A DNA stretch of 50,855 nt from an uncultured Verrucomicrobiota bacterium (GTDB taxonomy: Bacteria; Verrucomicrobiota; Kiritimatiellia; RFP12; UBA3636). The notes under the pieces are model-generated. The model was not told the DNA's origin and made no database searches. It saw nothing but the letters and a program-made list of their open reading frames with translations. Of this stretch, positions 1-8,472 are shown piece by piece (within the stretch, counting starts at the first letter, position 1; each line of letters begins with the position of its first letter). The translations under genes were made by a program, and so were the position numbers. Location: positions 1 to 50,855 of the forward strand of contig CAMOSH010000006.1 of assembly GCA_946624575.1 (NCBI GenBank). Reading direction: 5' to 3'.

Positions 1-2
1 AG

Positions 3-155
3 AAAACGTCCCACCGCCTGATGTTCTTTGAATCGACCGCGGCCGACAAGAACATGCTCGGCAACATCGACGCGGTGAGGTTCTGGCGCGGGACGCCCGA
101 TCCGTCGCAGTTCCTCGGGCGGGTTCGCGCCCCGTTGGTGATGGTTGTGCGGTAG
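3..155 (+). CDS. C-terminal fragment, possible LamG/concanavalin-like domain protein (partial, 5' end outside window)
   Basis: An open frame enters from the left edge and stops with TAG at 153-155, leaving 50 residues of a longer protein. The segment GNIDAVRFWRGTPDPSQFLG resembles the closing strand of LamG-type lectin domains, which typically read G-ID-VR-yy-G-L-P-eF. That would fit a secreted carbohydrate-binding protein, as is common in polysaccharide-degrading PVC bacteria. The match rests on one short motif. No start, signal peptide or neighbour upstream can be seen, so the function is tentative. Confidence 0.45.
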   Translation, partial: KTSHRLMFFESTAADKNMLGNIDAVRFWRGTPDPSQFLGRVRAPLVMVVR

Positions 156-460
156 GCGCGGGGGCTGGCATCGCCCGCCTCCCGGCCCCTGTCTGCGGCG
201 TGGCGAGCTGACAAACGCGGCGACGGACTCGCGTCCGCCGCCGCGTCGCTTTTTCCATCCATGTAACGGCGAAAAACGGTTGACTTTCGACTACTTCCAT
301 GGCATAATTCCCGCCAAATTCCGAATCGGCGTCCGGAGGCAGATTTCAAGCCAGAAAAACACCTCCTCGATTCGCATGCGCGCGCCGCGCCGCGCCATGC
401 CCCGCCCTCCGTCCAGGAGGTCTTTTCGTTTCACCTCCAGCATAAGACATCAGACAGAAA
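156..460. other. Intergenic region upstream of the symporter
   Basis: This 305-base stretch holds no convincing gene. A short plus-strand frame in its second half runs into the symporter gene out of frame and has arginine/proline-rich shadow composition. The only clear signal is the sigma70-type promoter at 280-308. An AGGAGG at 414-419 lies too far from the ATG at 461 to act as its ribosome binding site. Confidence 0.5.
280..308 (+). promoter_or_regulatory. Sigma70-type promoter for the SSS symporter
   Basis: TTGACT at 280-285 is followed after 17 bp by CATAAT at 303-308, a near-consensus housekeeping promoter. Transcription would start near 315 and give a leader of about 145 nt before the ATG at 461. 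Confidence 0.6.
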
Positions 461-2761
461 ATGTTCACCTGGTACCACTGGCTCATCATCATCGTTCCGA
501 TAATCGGAGTTTTCATCGCGGCATGGCATTGCAGGAAGTACGTCCGAAGCGTGACTGACTTCCTCGTCGCCGGACGTTGCGCGGGGCGCTACGTGCTGCT
601 TTCCGGAGGCATGATGGGCGGACTCTCGGTCGTGACGTTCGTCGGGAACGCCGAAGTCCACTACAACACCGGCTACGGGATGAACTACTGGAACCAGATA
701 CTGCTGCCCATGTCCATTCTCATGAGCATGTTCGGGTGGATCAGCTACCGATTCCGCGAAACGCGCGCCATGAGCTGCGGGCAGTTCCTCGAAATGCGCT
801 ACAGCCGCGGGGTGCGGCGGCTGGCCGCGATCCTGCGCGGCACGGCCGACGCGCTGGCCAACTGCATCGGCCCGGCGGTCGCGGTCCGCTTTCTCATCTA
901 CCTGCTCGGCATACCGCACAGGTTCACGCTCTTCGGCATTGTCATGCCGTCATTCCCGTTCATGCTGGCCGGCTGCCTCTTCATCGCCGTGTTCTTCATC
1001 CTCTGCGGCGGCCGCATATCGCTGCTGGTGACAGACGCCATACAGGGACTCGTCGCGTACCCGATATTCGTCATAATGTGCGTCTACATCTTCACCGAGT
1101 TCTCGTGGACGAACGAGATTTCGGCGGTGATGGCAGACAGAGTCCCGCACGAAAGCTTCATGGATCCGTTCGACATCTCCGAACTGCGCGACTTCAACCT
1201 CTTCGCGCTCGTCGTGACGGTCTTCCACCGCATCTTCGGCGGGGCCTGGGTCGGCAACGGATACGGCACGGTGGCGCGTTCGCCGCACGAGCAGAAGATG
1301 TCCGGAATCACCGGCAACTTCGGCAACGGGTTCTCCGCGCTGCTGCCCATTCTCTTCGTGCTCGCGCTCCTCACTGTCATGAACCACAAGAACTTCGCCG
1401 ACACCGCGCACGAAATCCGCCAGGAGCTCTCCGTGCGCGTCTCCGACGAACTGTCCGACGACGATGCGCTCGTGGCCGCGGTCGGCGAGAAGCTCTCGTC
1501 CCTGCCTGTGCAGCGCCACGAAATCGGCGTGGACCCGCCCCTTTCGCGCGCCAAGAACCTCGACACCCCCTATCTGGAAGCCGTCCACGACACGTATCTG
1601 GAAAAGATGGCCGACGAGGCGAGCGCGAACAAGCTCTACCAGGGATACCGGACAACCTACATGCAGCAGATGCTGCCGATGGTGATCCGGAACTTCTTCC
1701 CGCGATGGCTCACCGCGATGCTCGTGATGCTGTGCATCCTGCTGGTGGTCTCGACGGACGACACCCGAATCTTCGACTCCACGAACACGTGGATACAGGA
1801 CTTCGTCCTGCCATTCTTCAAAAAGCCGCCGTCGCAGCGGACGCACCTAATGATGTTCAAGTGCGGCGTAGTGCTGATGGGGGTGATTTTCTGGTGCGGG
1901 TCGTACTTCCTGGCTCAGATGGACTACATCAACATGTTCGTGTCCATTGCGTGCTCGATCTGGATCGCCGGCGCGGGCATCGTGGTGACCGGAGGGCTCT
2001 ACTGGCGGCGCGGGACTTCCGCCGGCGCGTATTCTGCGCTGGCAGCCGGCGGCATCCTGGCGCTCGCGGGCATACTGATACAGCGCAACTGGCAGACCGG
2101 AGTCTATCCGTGGCTCGTCGCCAACGGCCTCGACACCGGGCTAAGGCACTTGCTGGAGCGCATTCCGCACTGGCTCCACATACATCCGATCGTCGACTGG
2201 GAAGTCTCGGACGAACTCTGGCCCGTGAAGTTCCCGATCAACTCGACGGAAATCGGGTTCATCGCCGATCTCGTGGCGTATTTCCTGTACATCACGGTTT
2301 CGCTCGCGACCTGCCGCGAACCGTTCAACCTTGAGCGCATGCTGCACCGCGGCAAGTGGGCTGGCGCCGACGGCGCCAAGCCGATTCACACCCGCCTGAC
2401 GTGGAAGACGCTGCTCAACCACTTCGTCTCAATCACGCCGGAATACTCGCTCGGCGACAAGATCATCACCTGGTTCGTGTTCGTCTACACGGTGTTCTAC
2501 AAGTTCCTGCTGGTGTTCGTCGGGGCGTACATAGCGAGCCAGACGTTCCACTGGGGAGTCAAGCAGTGGAGCAACTACTTCTTCGTGATAACGCTGGCCG
2601 TTCCGTTCGTGCTGGGAATCGGGACCACGATCTGGTTCACCATTGGATCGATCGTTGACATCCGCCGCCTCTTCCGCGACCTTGAGACCCGCACTCGCGA
2701 CGCGCTCGACAACGGCATGGTCGAGGGCCACGTCTCGCTCGCCGACAGGGCCAATGGCTGA
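461..2761 (+). CDS. Sodium:solute symporter family (SSS) transporter, large form
   Basis: The 766-residue membrane protein begins with a transmembrane segment, then the characteristic first-helix region (VTDFLVAGR, LSGGMMGGLSVVTFVGNAEVHY) of SSS sodium:solute symporters. It should couple sodium entry to uptake of a sugar, amino acid or organic acid; the substrate cannot be read from sequence. At 766 residues it is well above the usual 500-600. A charged, predicted soluble segment occupies about residues 308-403, and extra hydrophobic helices lie at the C-terminus. The ATG at 461 is the first credible start; no Shine-Dalgarno is adjacent, but a good promoter lies upstream. The gene ends 4 bp from the convergent DMT transporter gene. 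Confidence 0.85.
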   Translation: MFTWYHWLIIIVPIIGVFIAAWHCRKYVRSVTDFLVAGRCAGRYVLLSGGMMGGLSVVTFVGNAEVHYNTGYGMNYWNQILLPMSILMSMFGWISYRFRETRAMSCGQFLEMRYSRGVRRLAAILRGTADALANCIGPAVAVRFLIYLLGIPHRFTLFGIVMPSFPFMLAGCLFIAVFFILCGGRISLLVTDAIQGLVAYPIFVIMCVYIFTEFSWTNEISAVMADRVPHESFMDPFDISELRDFNLFALVVTVFHRIFGGAWVGNGYGTVARSPHEQKMSGITGNFGNGFSALLPILFVLALLTVMNHKNFADTAHEIRQELSVRVSDELSDDDALVAAVGEKLSSLPVQRHEIGVDPPLSRAKNLDTPYLEAVHDTYLEKMADEASANKLYQGYRTTYMQQMLPMVIRNFFPRWLTAMLVMLCILLVVSTDDTRIFDSTNTWIQDFVLPFFKKPPSQRTHLMMFKCGVVLMGVIFWCGSYFLAQMDYINMFVSIACSIWIAGAGIVVTGGLYWRRGTSAGAYSALAAGGILALAGILIQRNWQTGVYPWLVANGLDTGLRHLLERIPHWLHIHPIVDWEVSDELWPVKFPINSTEIGFIADLVAYFLYITVSLATCREPFNLERMLHRGKWAGADGAKPIHTRLTWKTLLNHFVSITPEYSLGDKIITWFVFVYTVFYKFLLVFVGAYIASQTFHWGVKQWSNYFFVITLAVPFVLGIGTTIWFTIGSIVDIRRLFRDLETRTRDALDNGMVEGHVSLADRANG

Positions 2762-2765
2762 AGCG

Positions 2766-3701
2766 TTAAAGTGGCGAGGCTTTGAAAGCCCGGCCCCTCC
2801 GCGAAGTAGCCGGCAGAGAGGAAACCACCTGGCAGACGATCACGGCCGCGAACACAAGCGCGCATCCGAGAAGCTGGCGCGGCGACTGCCTGTCGCCGCG
2901 CAGCAACCATCCGAACAGCAGCGCGAACGCGGATTCCGGGCTCATCAGCAGAGCCGCCACGGATGGGGCCACCTTGCCCTGCGCGTAGATCTGGAGCGTG
3001 TACGCCACGCCTGACGACATGACGCCGCAGTAGAGGATTCCGGACAGCGCGGCGCGGAAGTTCTCGGGGCGCAGCAGCGCCGCCTCTTCCGGCAGGGCCA
3101 GAAACGGAAGCGACAGCGCCGCGCCCGTCAGGAACTGCACACACGACATGGCCAGGGCGTCCGCCTTCGGCGCGTATCGTCCCACGACCAGTATCTGCAG
3201 CGCGAAGCAGAACGCGCAGACGAGCGTCAGCGCCTCGCCCCTGCCAAGGCCGACGCTTTCGCCAGGCTGGACGCATATCAGCCACAGTCCGCATGCCGCA
3301 AGCGCCACGCCCGGCCAGACCGCGAGCGGCGGCCTGCGCCCGGCAAGCGCGCCCAGCACCGGAACCAGCACGATGTAGACCGACGTCAGAAAGCCGCTCA
3401 CGCCGGGCGTCGTGTACTGGATCCCGGCCTGCTGGAAACACGTCGCGACGAAGAGCGCGGCGCCAGACGCGCATCCCGCCACAAGCGACGTGCGGGAAAG
3501 CACGCGCTCGCGAAGGCGGCCGAAGCTGCCCTTTTCGAGCGCGAGAACAAGCGCCGCGATCGAAAAGGCGCCCAGGAGGCTGCGCGCCCCCGTGAAGGCG
3601 AAAGGGCCAAGGTGCCCGGACCCGGATTTCTGCGCGAGAAACGCCGCGCCCCAGATCACGGCCGTGAAAACCAGCAAAAGCGACGGAACGAAATTCTTCA
3701 T
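2766..3701 (-). CDS. DMT-superfamily (EamA) transporter
   Basis: The 311-residue protein has about ten hydrophobic helices in two homologous halves, as in EamA/RhaT-type drug/metabolite exporters. It starts MKNFVPSLLLVFTAVIWGAA, a typical EamA helix 1, and the second half carries the matching SGVAYTLQIYAQ segment. The frame stays open far upstream, but homology begins only at the Met at 3701, so that start was chosen. It lies 98 bp downstream of glmM on the same strand and may be read through from that operon. The substrate is unknown; members export amino acids, nucleosides or sugar derivatives. A second, distinct EamA-type gene lies at 36223-37143. Confidence 0.85.
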   Translation of the reverse strand: MKNFVPSLLLVFTAVIWGAAFLAQKSGSGHLGPFAFTGARSLLGAFSIAALVLALEKGSFGRLRERVLSRTSLVAGCASGAALFVATCFQQAGIQYTTPGVSGFLTSVYIVLVPVLGALAGRRPPLAVWPGVALAACGLWLICVQPGESVGLGRGEALTLVCAFCFALQILVVGRYAPKADALAMSCVQFLTGAALSLPFLALPEEAALLRPENFRAALSGILYCGVMSSGVAYTLQIYAQGKVAPSVAALLMSPESAFALLFGWLLRGDRQSPRQLLGCALVFAAVIVCQVVSSLPATSRRGRAFKASPL

Positions 3702-3799
3702 CTTCGTGCGCCAAGCGCCCACGGCGACCGCGCCGCGCGCGTAGCGCGCCGCATGGTGCCGCACGCCCGCCAGATTGTCAACAGCCGGGCAAGGCGGCG

Positions 3800-5158
3800 T
3801 CAGCCGATCGCGGCGCGGACTTCGGCGGCGATCGCCGCACTGATTCTGTCGACCGCCTCCTGCGAAGCGGCCTCGACCATGACGCGGCAGAGCTTCTGCG
3901 TTCCGCTGTAGCGCACGAGCACGCGCCCGGAGCGCCCAAGCTCCTTCTCCGCGGCAGCGATCGCGGCCGCCACTCCGGAAAGGCTCTCGACCGGAGGCTT
4001 TTCGCGGACTTCCACGTTCACGAGCCGCTGGGGCGCCTCTTCGAAGATCGACGCCAGATCGGAAAGCTTGCGCCCCGAATGCTTCATCGCGGCAAGAATC
4101 TGGAGCGCCGAGACTATGCCGTCCCCTGTGGTGTGCTTGTCGAGGAATATCACGTGACCGGACTGCTCGCCGCCAAGAGAGGCGCCGTCCTTCTGCATCC
4201 GCGCGAGAACGAGCCTGTCCCCCACCCCGGCGTCCTCCCAGCGCACGCCCATCTTGTCCAGCGCGAGGCGCAGCCCGAGATTGGACATCGGGGTCAGCAC
4301 GACGAGATTGTTGCGCAACGTCCCGCGCTGGAGCATCGCCTGGGCGCAAATGGCGATCGTGTGGTCGCCGGACACCTCGCGCCCGGTCTCGTCAACCGTG
4401 ATCAGGCGGTCGGCATCGCCGTCGAAGGCCAGTCCTATGTCGGCGCCGAGGGCCAGGACGCGGGAACGGAGATCTTCGGTGTGCTGCGAGCCGCAGCGCT
4501 CGTTTATGTTCGTGCCGTCTGGCTTAGCGTGTATGGTGTCAACCTCGGCGCCAAGTTCGCGGAACACGTCCGGCGCAACCCCGTACGCGGCGCCATTGGA
4601 ACAGTCGAGCACGATTTTCATTCCTTCGAGCGTGTACTCGCCAGGGAACGTGTTCTTGCAGAACTCGACGTACCGGCCGCGCGCGTCGGAGATGCGCTTC
4701 GCTCGCCCAATGCCGCGCGGCGGCGGCAGATGCTGGAGGAGTTCGCCGGGGTTGTCGATGAGGGCTTCGATTTCGGCCTCGGCGGCATCCGGCAGCTTGA
4801 AGCCGCCGGAATTGAAGATCTTGATGCCGTTGTCCTCGAACGGATTGTGGGAGGCGCTGATGACGATGCCGGCCGCGCACCGCATCGTCCTCGTGAGGAA
4901 CGCGATGCCTGGCGTCGGTATCGGCCCGGTCAGGAGGACGTCGACGCCCATCGAGCAAATGCCGGCCGTGAGCGCGCTTTCGAGCATGTAGCCGGACAGG
5001 CGGGTGTCCTTGCCGACGAGGATGCGGTTTAGCCCCTTGTGCTCCCGCTTGAGCACATACGCCGTGGCGCGCCCGATGGCGAGCGCAGTCTCCGCGTTCA
5101 TCGGCGCGAGATTCGCCACGCCGCGGACTCCGTCCGTTCCAAAGTACTTGTTGGCCAT
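3800..5158 (-). CDS. glmM: Phosphoglucosamine mutase
   Basis: GlmM interconverts glucosamine-6-phosphate and glucosamine-1-phosphate in the cytoplasm, the second step toward UDP-GlcNAc for peptidoglycan and LPS. The 452-residue length is normal. The N-terminus KYFGTDGVRG is diagnostic. The active-site loop ISASHNPFEDNG puts the phosphoserine at Ser103, DGDADR provides the metal site, and RYSGTQKLCR near the C-terminus is the phosphate-binding loop. It lies 69 bp downstream of a GlmU-C-like acyltransferase gene, which follows glmS, so three consecutive pathway steps are grouped. No strong Shine-Dalgarno precedes the ATG. Confidence 0.96.
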   Translation of the reverse strand: MANKYFGTDGVRGVANLAPMNAETALAIGRATAYVLKREHKGLNRILVGKDTRLSGYMLESALTAGICSMGVDVLLTGPIPTPGIAFLTRTMRCAAGIVISASHNPFEDNGIKIFNSGGFKLPDAAEAEIEALIDNPGELLQHLPPPRGIGRAKRISDARGRYVEFCKNTFPGEYTLEGMKIVLDCSNGAAYGVAPDVFRELGAEVDTIHAKPDGTNINERCGSQHTEDLRSRVLALGADIGLAFDGDADRLITVDETGREVSGDHTIAICAQAMLQRGTLRNNLVVLTPMSNLGLRLALDKMGVRWEDAGVGDRLVLARMQKDGASLGGEQSGHVIFLDKHTTGDGIVSALQILAAMKHSGRKLSDLASIFEEAPQRLVNVEVREKPPVESLSGVAAAIAAAEKELGRSGRVLVRYSGTQKLCRVMVEAASQEAVDRISAAIAAEVRAAIG

Positions 5159-5227
5159 GATTTGTCTGTTTTCCCTTTTGAAGTGAATTGCAGTGAAAGA
5201 TCGTGAAATCGTCTCGCGCCAGGCATG

Positions 5228-6433
5228 TCAGTCCAGCAGCGAGCGGACGCGCCCCAGCCACGCGGAAAGAGCCTCCGCGCCGGACTCGGGAAGCGACTGG
5301 ACGCGGCGCGTCCAATCCTCCTCGCCCAAGGCGAGCAGCGCGGAAATGGCGGCTGCGGCCGGAGACCCGGCCTCTGGCGCCGGCGGCGGTGCGGCGAAAC
5401 GCTCCCTGACGAGCGCCAGCTCCGGCGGCGCGGCCGCCCCGGACTTCGCGAGAAGGTCTTCGAGCCGCTTGATTCTCTCGCGCAGAATTTCGTCGATCCG
5501 TCGCGTCGCGCCGTCGAGGCATGCCGCGCCCCACGGGGTGGCGCTCATCACCGGAGCCCTCGCGCACGCGTACCAGGCGCGCAGCGCCAGAACCTCGCCG
5601 ACGTACAGGACGCAATTGGCGACGCGGCGTTCGATTCCGGAGAAGCGCCCCGTATCCCACGGGACATCACCGCCGGCGGGCCGCGATGGGCCGGATCCGC
5701 CACGCACGAGGACGCCCTCGGTCTCCACGTCGCGCCGCAGGGTCACGCCGGCCGGAACGACCACGCCGAAGGCGACGCGGCGCGGGCCGGCAAGTCCGCC
5801 CTGGCCTCCGAGAAAAATCCGCGGCGAGCGCAGCAGCGCCCCGCGCGGGACGTCGCCGAGGATCGAGGCGGTCGCCTTGTCGCCGTGCGGAGTGAAATTG
5901 AAATGCACGTACCCGGAGCCAACTTCAGTGTGGTCCCTGGGGCCGGTGCCGCCAGTCGCAATTGCGTCGCAGAAATTTATCAGCGACCCGAATTCGACGA
6001 ACGGGAAAAGCACGGTCTGCTTGAGACCGACGGCGTGCGCGACGCCGCTGCGCTCCTCCATGAGCGTGCCCGGGCGTCCGTGGAAATCCGCTCCCGCGGA
6101 TGCGCCGTCGAGCAAAGTGCAGCGATCGGCGAAACCCGACGCGATTTTCGCACCTGCACCAAGCTGCGAATCCACGAGCGTAACCGGCCCCTCGCGCCCG
6201 ATCTCCGCGCCGGGCCCCATGGCTGCGGCGCTCCCGCGGACACGGCATCCGGGATGGATCACGGCGCCACGGTGGAAGCGCCCGGGATCGACGTCCGGGG
6301 AGAAATGCGTCATCTGCGGCGCAACGACTTCAACGCCGCGCGCGACAAGCGCCGCCGCGATTTCCGCGCTTGAATCGGCAGCACCCGCGGCCGCGCCGCG
6401 CCCCGCGCAATCGTTTTCCGTCTGCTTCGTCAT
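5228..6433 (-). CDS. Left-handed beta-helix acyltransferase resembling the GlmU C-terminal domain; probable glucosamine-1-phosphate N-acetyltransferase
   Basis: The 401-residue protein has hexapeptide-repeat (LbetaH) sequence over about residues 55-240, then an alpha-helical tail. Its core reads DHTEVGSG, then VHFNFTPHGDKATASILGD, then VPAGVTLRRDV. This parallels the acetyltransferase half of GlmU (GDAEIG, CNYDG, ATIAAGTTVTRNV) in order and spacing. It has no N-terminal nucleotidyltransferase Rossmann domain and no GG-GTRL motif. The ATG at 6433 is preceded by GGGAGGA at good spacing, so the long open frame upstream is not used. It sits between glmS (22 bp gap) and glmM, which argues for acetylation of GlcN-1-P. 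The role is inferred; another sugar-phosphate acyltransferase or a structural LbetaH protein is possible. Confidence 0.7.
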   Translation of the reverse strand: MTKQTENDCAGRGAAAGAADSSAEIAAALVARGVEVVAPQMTHFSPDVDPGRFHRGAVIHPGCRVRGSAAAMGPGAEIGREGPVTLVDSQLGAGAKIASGFADRCTLLDGASAGADFHGRPGTLMEERSGVAHAVGLKQTVLFPFVEFGSLINFCDAIATGGTGPRDHTEVGSGYVHFNFTPHGDKATASILGDVPRGALLRSPRIFLGGQGGLAGPRRVAFGVVVPAGVTLRRDVETEGVLVRGGSGPSRPAGGDVPWDTGRFSGIERRVANCVLYVGEVLALRAWYACARAPVMSATPWGAACLDGATRRIDEILRERIKRLEDLLAKSGAAAPPELALVRERFAAPPPAPEAGSPAAAAISALLALGEEDWTRRVQSLPESGAEALSAWLGRVRSLLD

Positions 6434-6455
6434 TGGACTTTTCCTCCCACGCGCA

Positions 6456-8297
6456 TCACTCGACCGTGACCGACTTGGCCAGGTTTCTCGGCTGGTCGAT
6501 CGGTTCGCCGCGCAACCGCGCCACATGGTACGCGAAAAGCTGCTCGACGACAACAACCGGCACCGCCGCCGTGAAATCCGGACACTGCGGGACGCGGATG
6601 ACGTCTTCCGTGAACGCATCCACGGAAGAGTCGCCCTCGGTCGCGATCGCGATCACCGGGGCCTTGCGCGCGCGGCATTCCTGGATGTTGCCGAGCATCT
6701 TGTCGTGACCCGGCCCGAGCGGGGAAAGCGCCACCACGGGGACGTGCTCGTCGAGAAGGGCGATCGGCCCGTGCTTGAGTTCGGCAGCATGATAGCCCTC
6801 GGCATGGAGATACGATATCTCCTTGAGCTTGAGCGCGCCTTCCAGCGCGGCCGGATACTGCCAGCCGCGGCCGATGAAAAACGCGTCGCGCGCGCCGGCG
6901 AACTTCTCGGCTATCCTGACGATTGCGTCCTCCTGCGCGAGAGCCGCGCGCACGAGGTCCGGCAGGGCCTTGAGCGCGCCGACGATCGTGCGGCCCTCCT
7001 GGCACGAGAGCCGGCGGGTGCGCCCGAAAAGCAGCGCCATCATCGAAAGCACCGCCACCTGGCAGAGAAATGCCTTGGTCGAGGCAACGCCGATTTCCGG
7101 ACCGGCGTGCAGGTAAACCCCGCGTCCCGCCTCACGCGCGATGGTCGAACCGACGACGTTGCACACCGAAAGGACAAGAGCGCCCTTGCGCTTCGCCTCG
7201 CGCACCGCAGCGAGCGTATCGGCCGTCTCGCCGGACTGCGACAGCGACACCAGCGCGGTCTCCGGGGCGACGATGGGGTTGCGGTACCGGAATTCCGCGG
7301 CCTGCTCGATGCGTGACGGGATCCCCGAGAACTGCTCGAAGGCGTAGGTCCCGTGCAGCCCGGCGTAGTACGAGGTGCCGCAGGCCGTCACGACCACGCT
7401 TTGCAGCGCCGCGATGTCGCGCGGCTCCATGCGCAGGCCCGAAAGCTTCGCGGTGCCGTCTTCATCGACAAGCCGGCCGCGCAGGCAGTTTTCCAGCGCC
7501 TCGGGCTGCTCTGCGATCTCCTTGCGCATGAAGTGCTCGTAGCCGCCCTTTTCAATCGCGTCCGGCGCGAAGTCGAGCGGCGCTGCGGGGCGGACGACCG
7601 GGGAAAGCGCTTCGATGGAACGCACTTCGAAGCCACCGGGGACGAGCAGCGCGATGTCCCCGTCGTCGAGGTACGCGACGCTGTCGGCGCGACCCGCGAG
7701 GGCGGCCGCATCGCTGGCGACGCACGCGACGCCGTCGGCCGCGGCTATCGCGATCGGCGAACCCTTGCGGGCCACGACAATCTGGCCGGGCGCCCAGGAC
7801 GCGGCAACCGCGATTCCGTACGTGCCCGACACGAACGAAAGCGCCCGCCGCACCGATTCCAGGAGGGTGTCGGCGCGGCACGCCTCCACAAGATGCGCCA
7901 GCGCCTCGGAATCGGTTTCGGACCGGAAGACGAAGCCCTGCGAGACAAGTCTCTCGCGCAGCGCCAGAAAGTTGTCGATGATGCCGTTGTGGACGAGTGC
8001 GATCGATCCGTCGCGCGACAGGTGCGGGTGCGCGTTGCGCTCGGACGGCGCGCCGTGCGTCGCCCAGCGGGTGTGGCCGATGCCAAGAGGGGCGGACGCG
8101 TCGACCGGGGACTCGGAAATCGCGGTCTCAAGCGCCGCGACCTTGCCGACGGCACGCCGGACCTGCGGGGCGCCGCCACCGGCCGGAAGAAGTGCAACTC
8201 CGGCCGAATCGTAGCCGCGGTATTCCATGCGGTGAAGTCCGGAGAGGAGTACTGGAAGGGCCGGGCCACGCCCGGTGTAGCCGACAATGCCGCACAT
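6456..8297 (-). CDS. glmS: Glutamine--fructose-6-phosphate aminotransferase (isomerizing)
   Basis: GlmS makes glucosamine-6-phosphate from fructose-6-phosphate and glutamine, the committed step of amino-sugar synthesis. The 613-residue length is typical. The start MCGIVGYTG exposes the catalytic Cys of the class II amidotransferase domain once Met is removed. HRMEYRGYDSAG and GHTRWATHG are glutaminase signatures. Two SIS isomerase domains follow (SLSQSGETADT in the first), and the protein ends in LAKSVTVE, matching the GlmS consensus. It is the first gene of the glmS, acyltransferase, glmM operon. Its leader contains a strong hairpin with a T-tract (8337-8390) downstream of a candidate promoter, so attenuation or read-through control is possible. 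Confidence 0.97.
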   Translation of the reverse strand: MCGIVGYTGRGPALPVLLSGLHRMEYRGYDSAGVALLPAGGGAPQVRRAVGKVAALETAISESPVDASAPLGIGHTRWATHGAPSERNAHPHLSRDGSIALVHNGIIDNFLALRERLVSQGFVFRSETDSEALAHLVEACRADTLLESVRRALSFVSGTYGIAVAASWAPGQIVVARKGSPIAIAAADGVACVASDAAALAGRADSVAYLDDGDIALLVPGGFEVRSIEALSPVVRPAAPLDFAPDAIEKGGYEHFMRKEIAEQPEALENCLRGRLVDEDGTAKLSGLRMEPRDIAALQSVVVTACGTSYYAGLHGTYAFEQFSGIPSRIEQAAEFRYRNPIVAPETALVSLSQSGETADTLAAVREAKRKGALVLSVCNVVGSTIAREAGRGVYLHAGPEIGVASTKAFLCQVAVLSMMALLFGRTRRLSCQEGRTIVGALKALPDLVRAALAQEDAIVRIAEKFAGARDAFFIGRGWQYPAALEGALKLKEISYLHAEGYHAAELKHGPIALLDEHVPVVALSPLGPGHDKMLGNIQECRARKAPVIAIATEGDSSVDAFTEDVIRVPQCPDFTAAVPVVVVEQLFAYHVARLRGEPIDQPRNLAKSVTVE

Positions 8298-8336
8298 TGC
8301 TGGGAAATGGATTGCGTTCTAACAAAAGGGAATCGG

Positions 8337-8390
8337 AAAAAACCGTGTCCCGGAGACGGTCGCCGCGATCGGCAACCGCGTCCGGGACGC
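8337..8390 (-). terminator. Rho-independent terminator or attenuator hairpin between the RraA gene and glmS
   Basis: Two 21-nt arms (8345-8365 and 8370-8390) pair almost completely around a 4-nt loop. On the minus strand the stem is followed directly by six T residues at 8342-8337. It can end the sugar-acid operon transcript. It also lies between a candidate promoter at 8424-8452 and glmS, so it could act as an attenuator in the glmS leader. Confidence 0.75.
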
Positions 8391-8423
8391 GTGAAAGGCT
8401 GGAAGCAACGTTGAATGGCGCGA

Positions 8424-8452
8424 ATGCTACCACATCAGTCCGTTTCGCGCAA
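8424..8452 (-). promoter_or_regulatory. Candidate glmS promoter upstream of the hairpin
   Basis: On the minus strand TTGCGC (8452-8447) and TAGCAT (8429-8424) are separated by exactly 17 bp. The pattern resembles other candidate promoters in this window (TTGCG, 17 bp, TAGNAT). Transcription from here would make a leader of about 120 nt containing the hairpin at 8345-8390. A weaker alternative -10 (TAGAAC) lies after the hairpin. Confidence 0.45.
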
Positions 8453-8472
8453 TCGGCCCTGGCGGCCCCGCC

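Noticed and set aside
5193-7316. 707-codon plus-strand frame across glmS and the acyltransferase gene
   Set aside because: Antisense to two recognizable genes; Pro/Ser/Arg-rich shadow composition.
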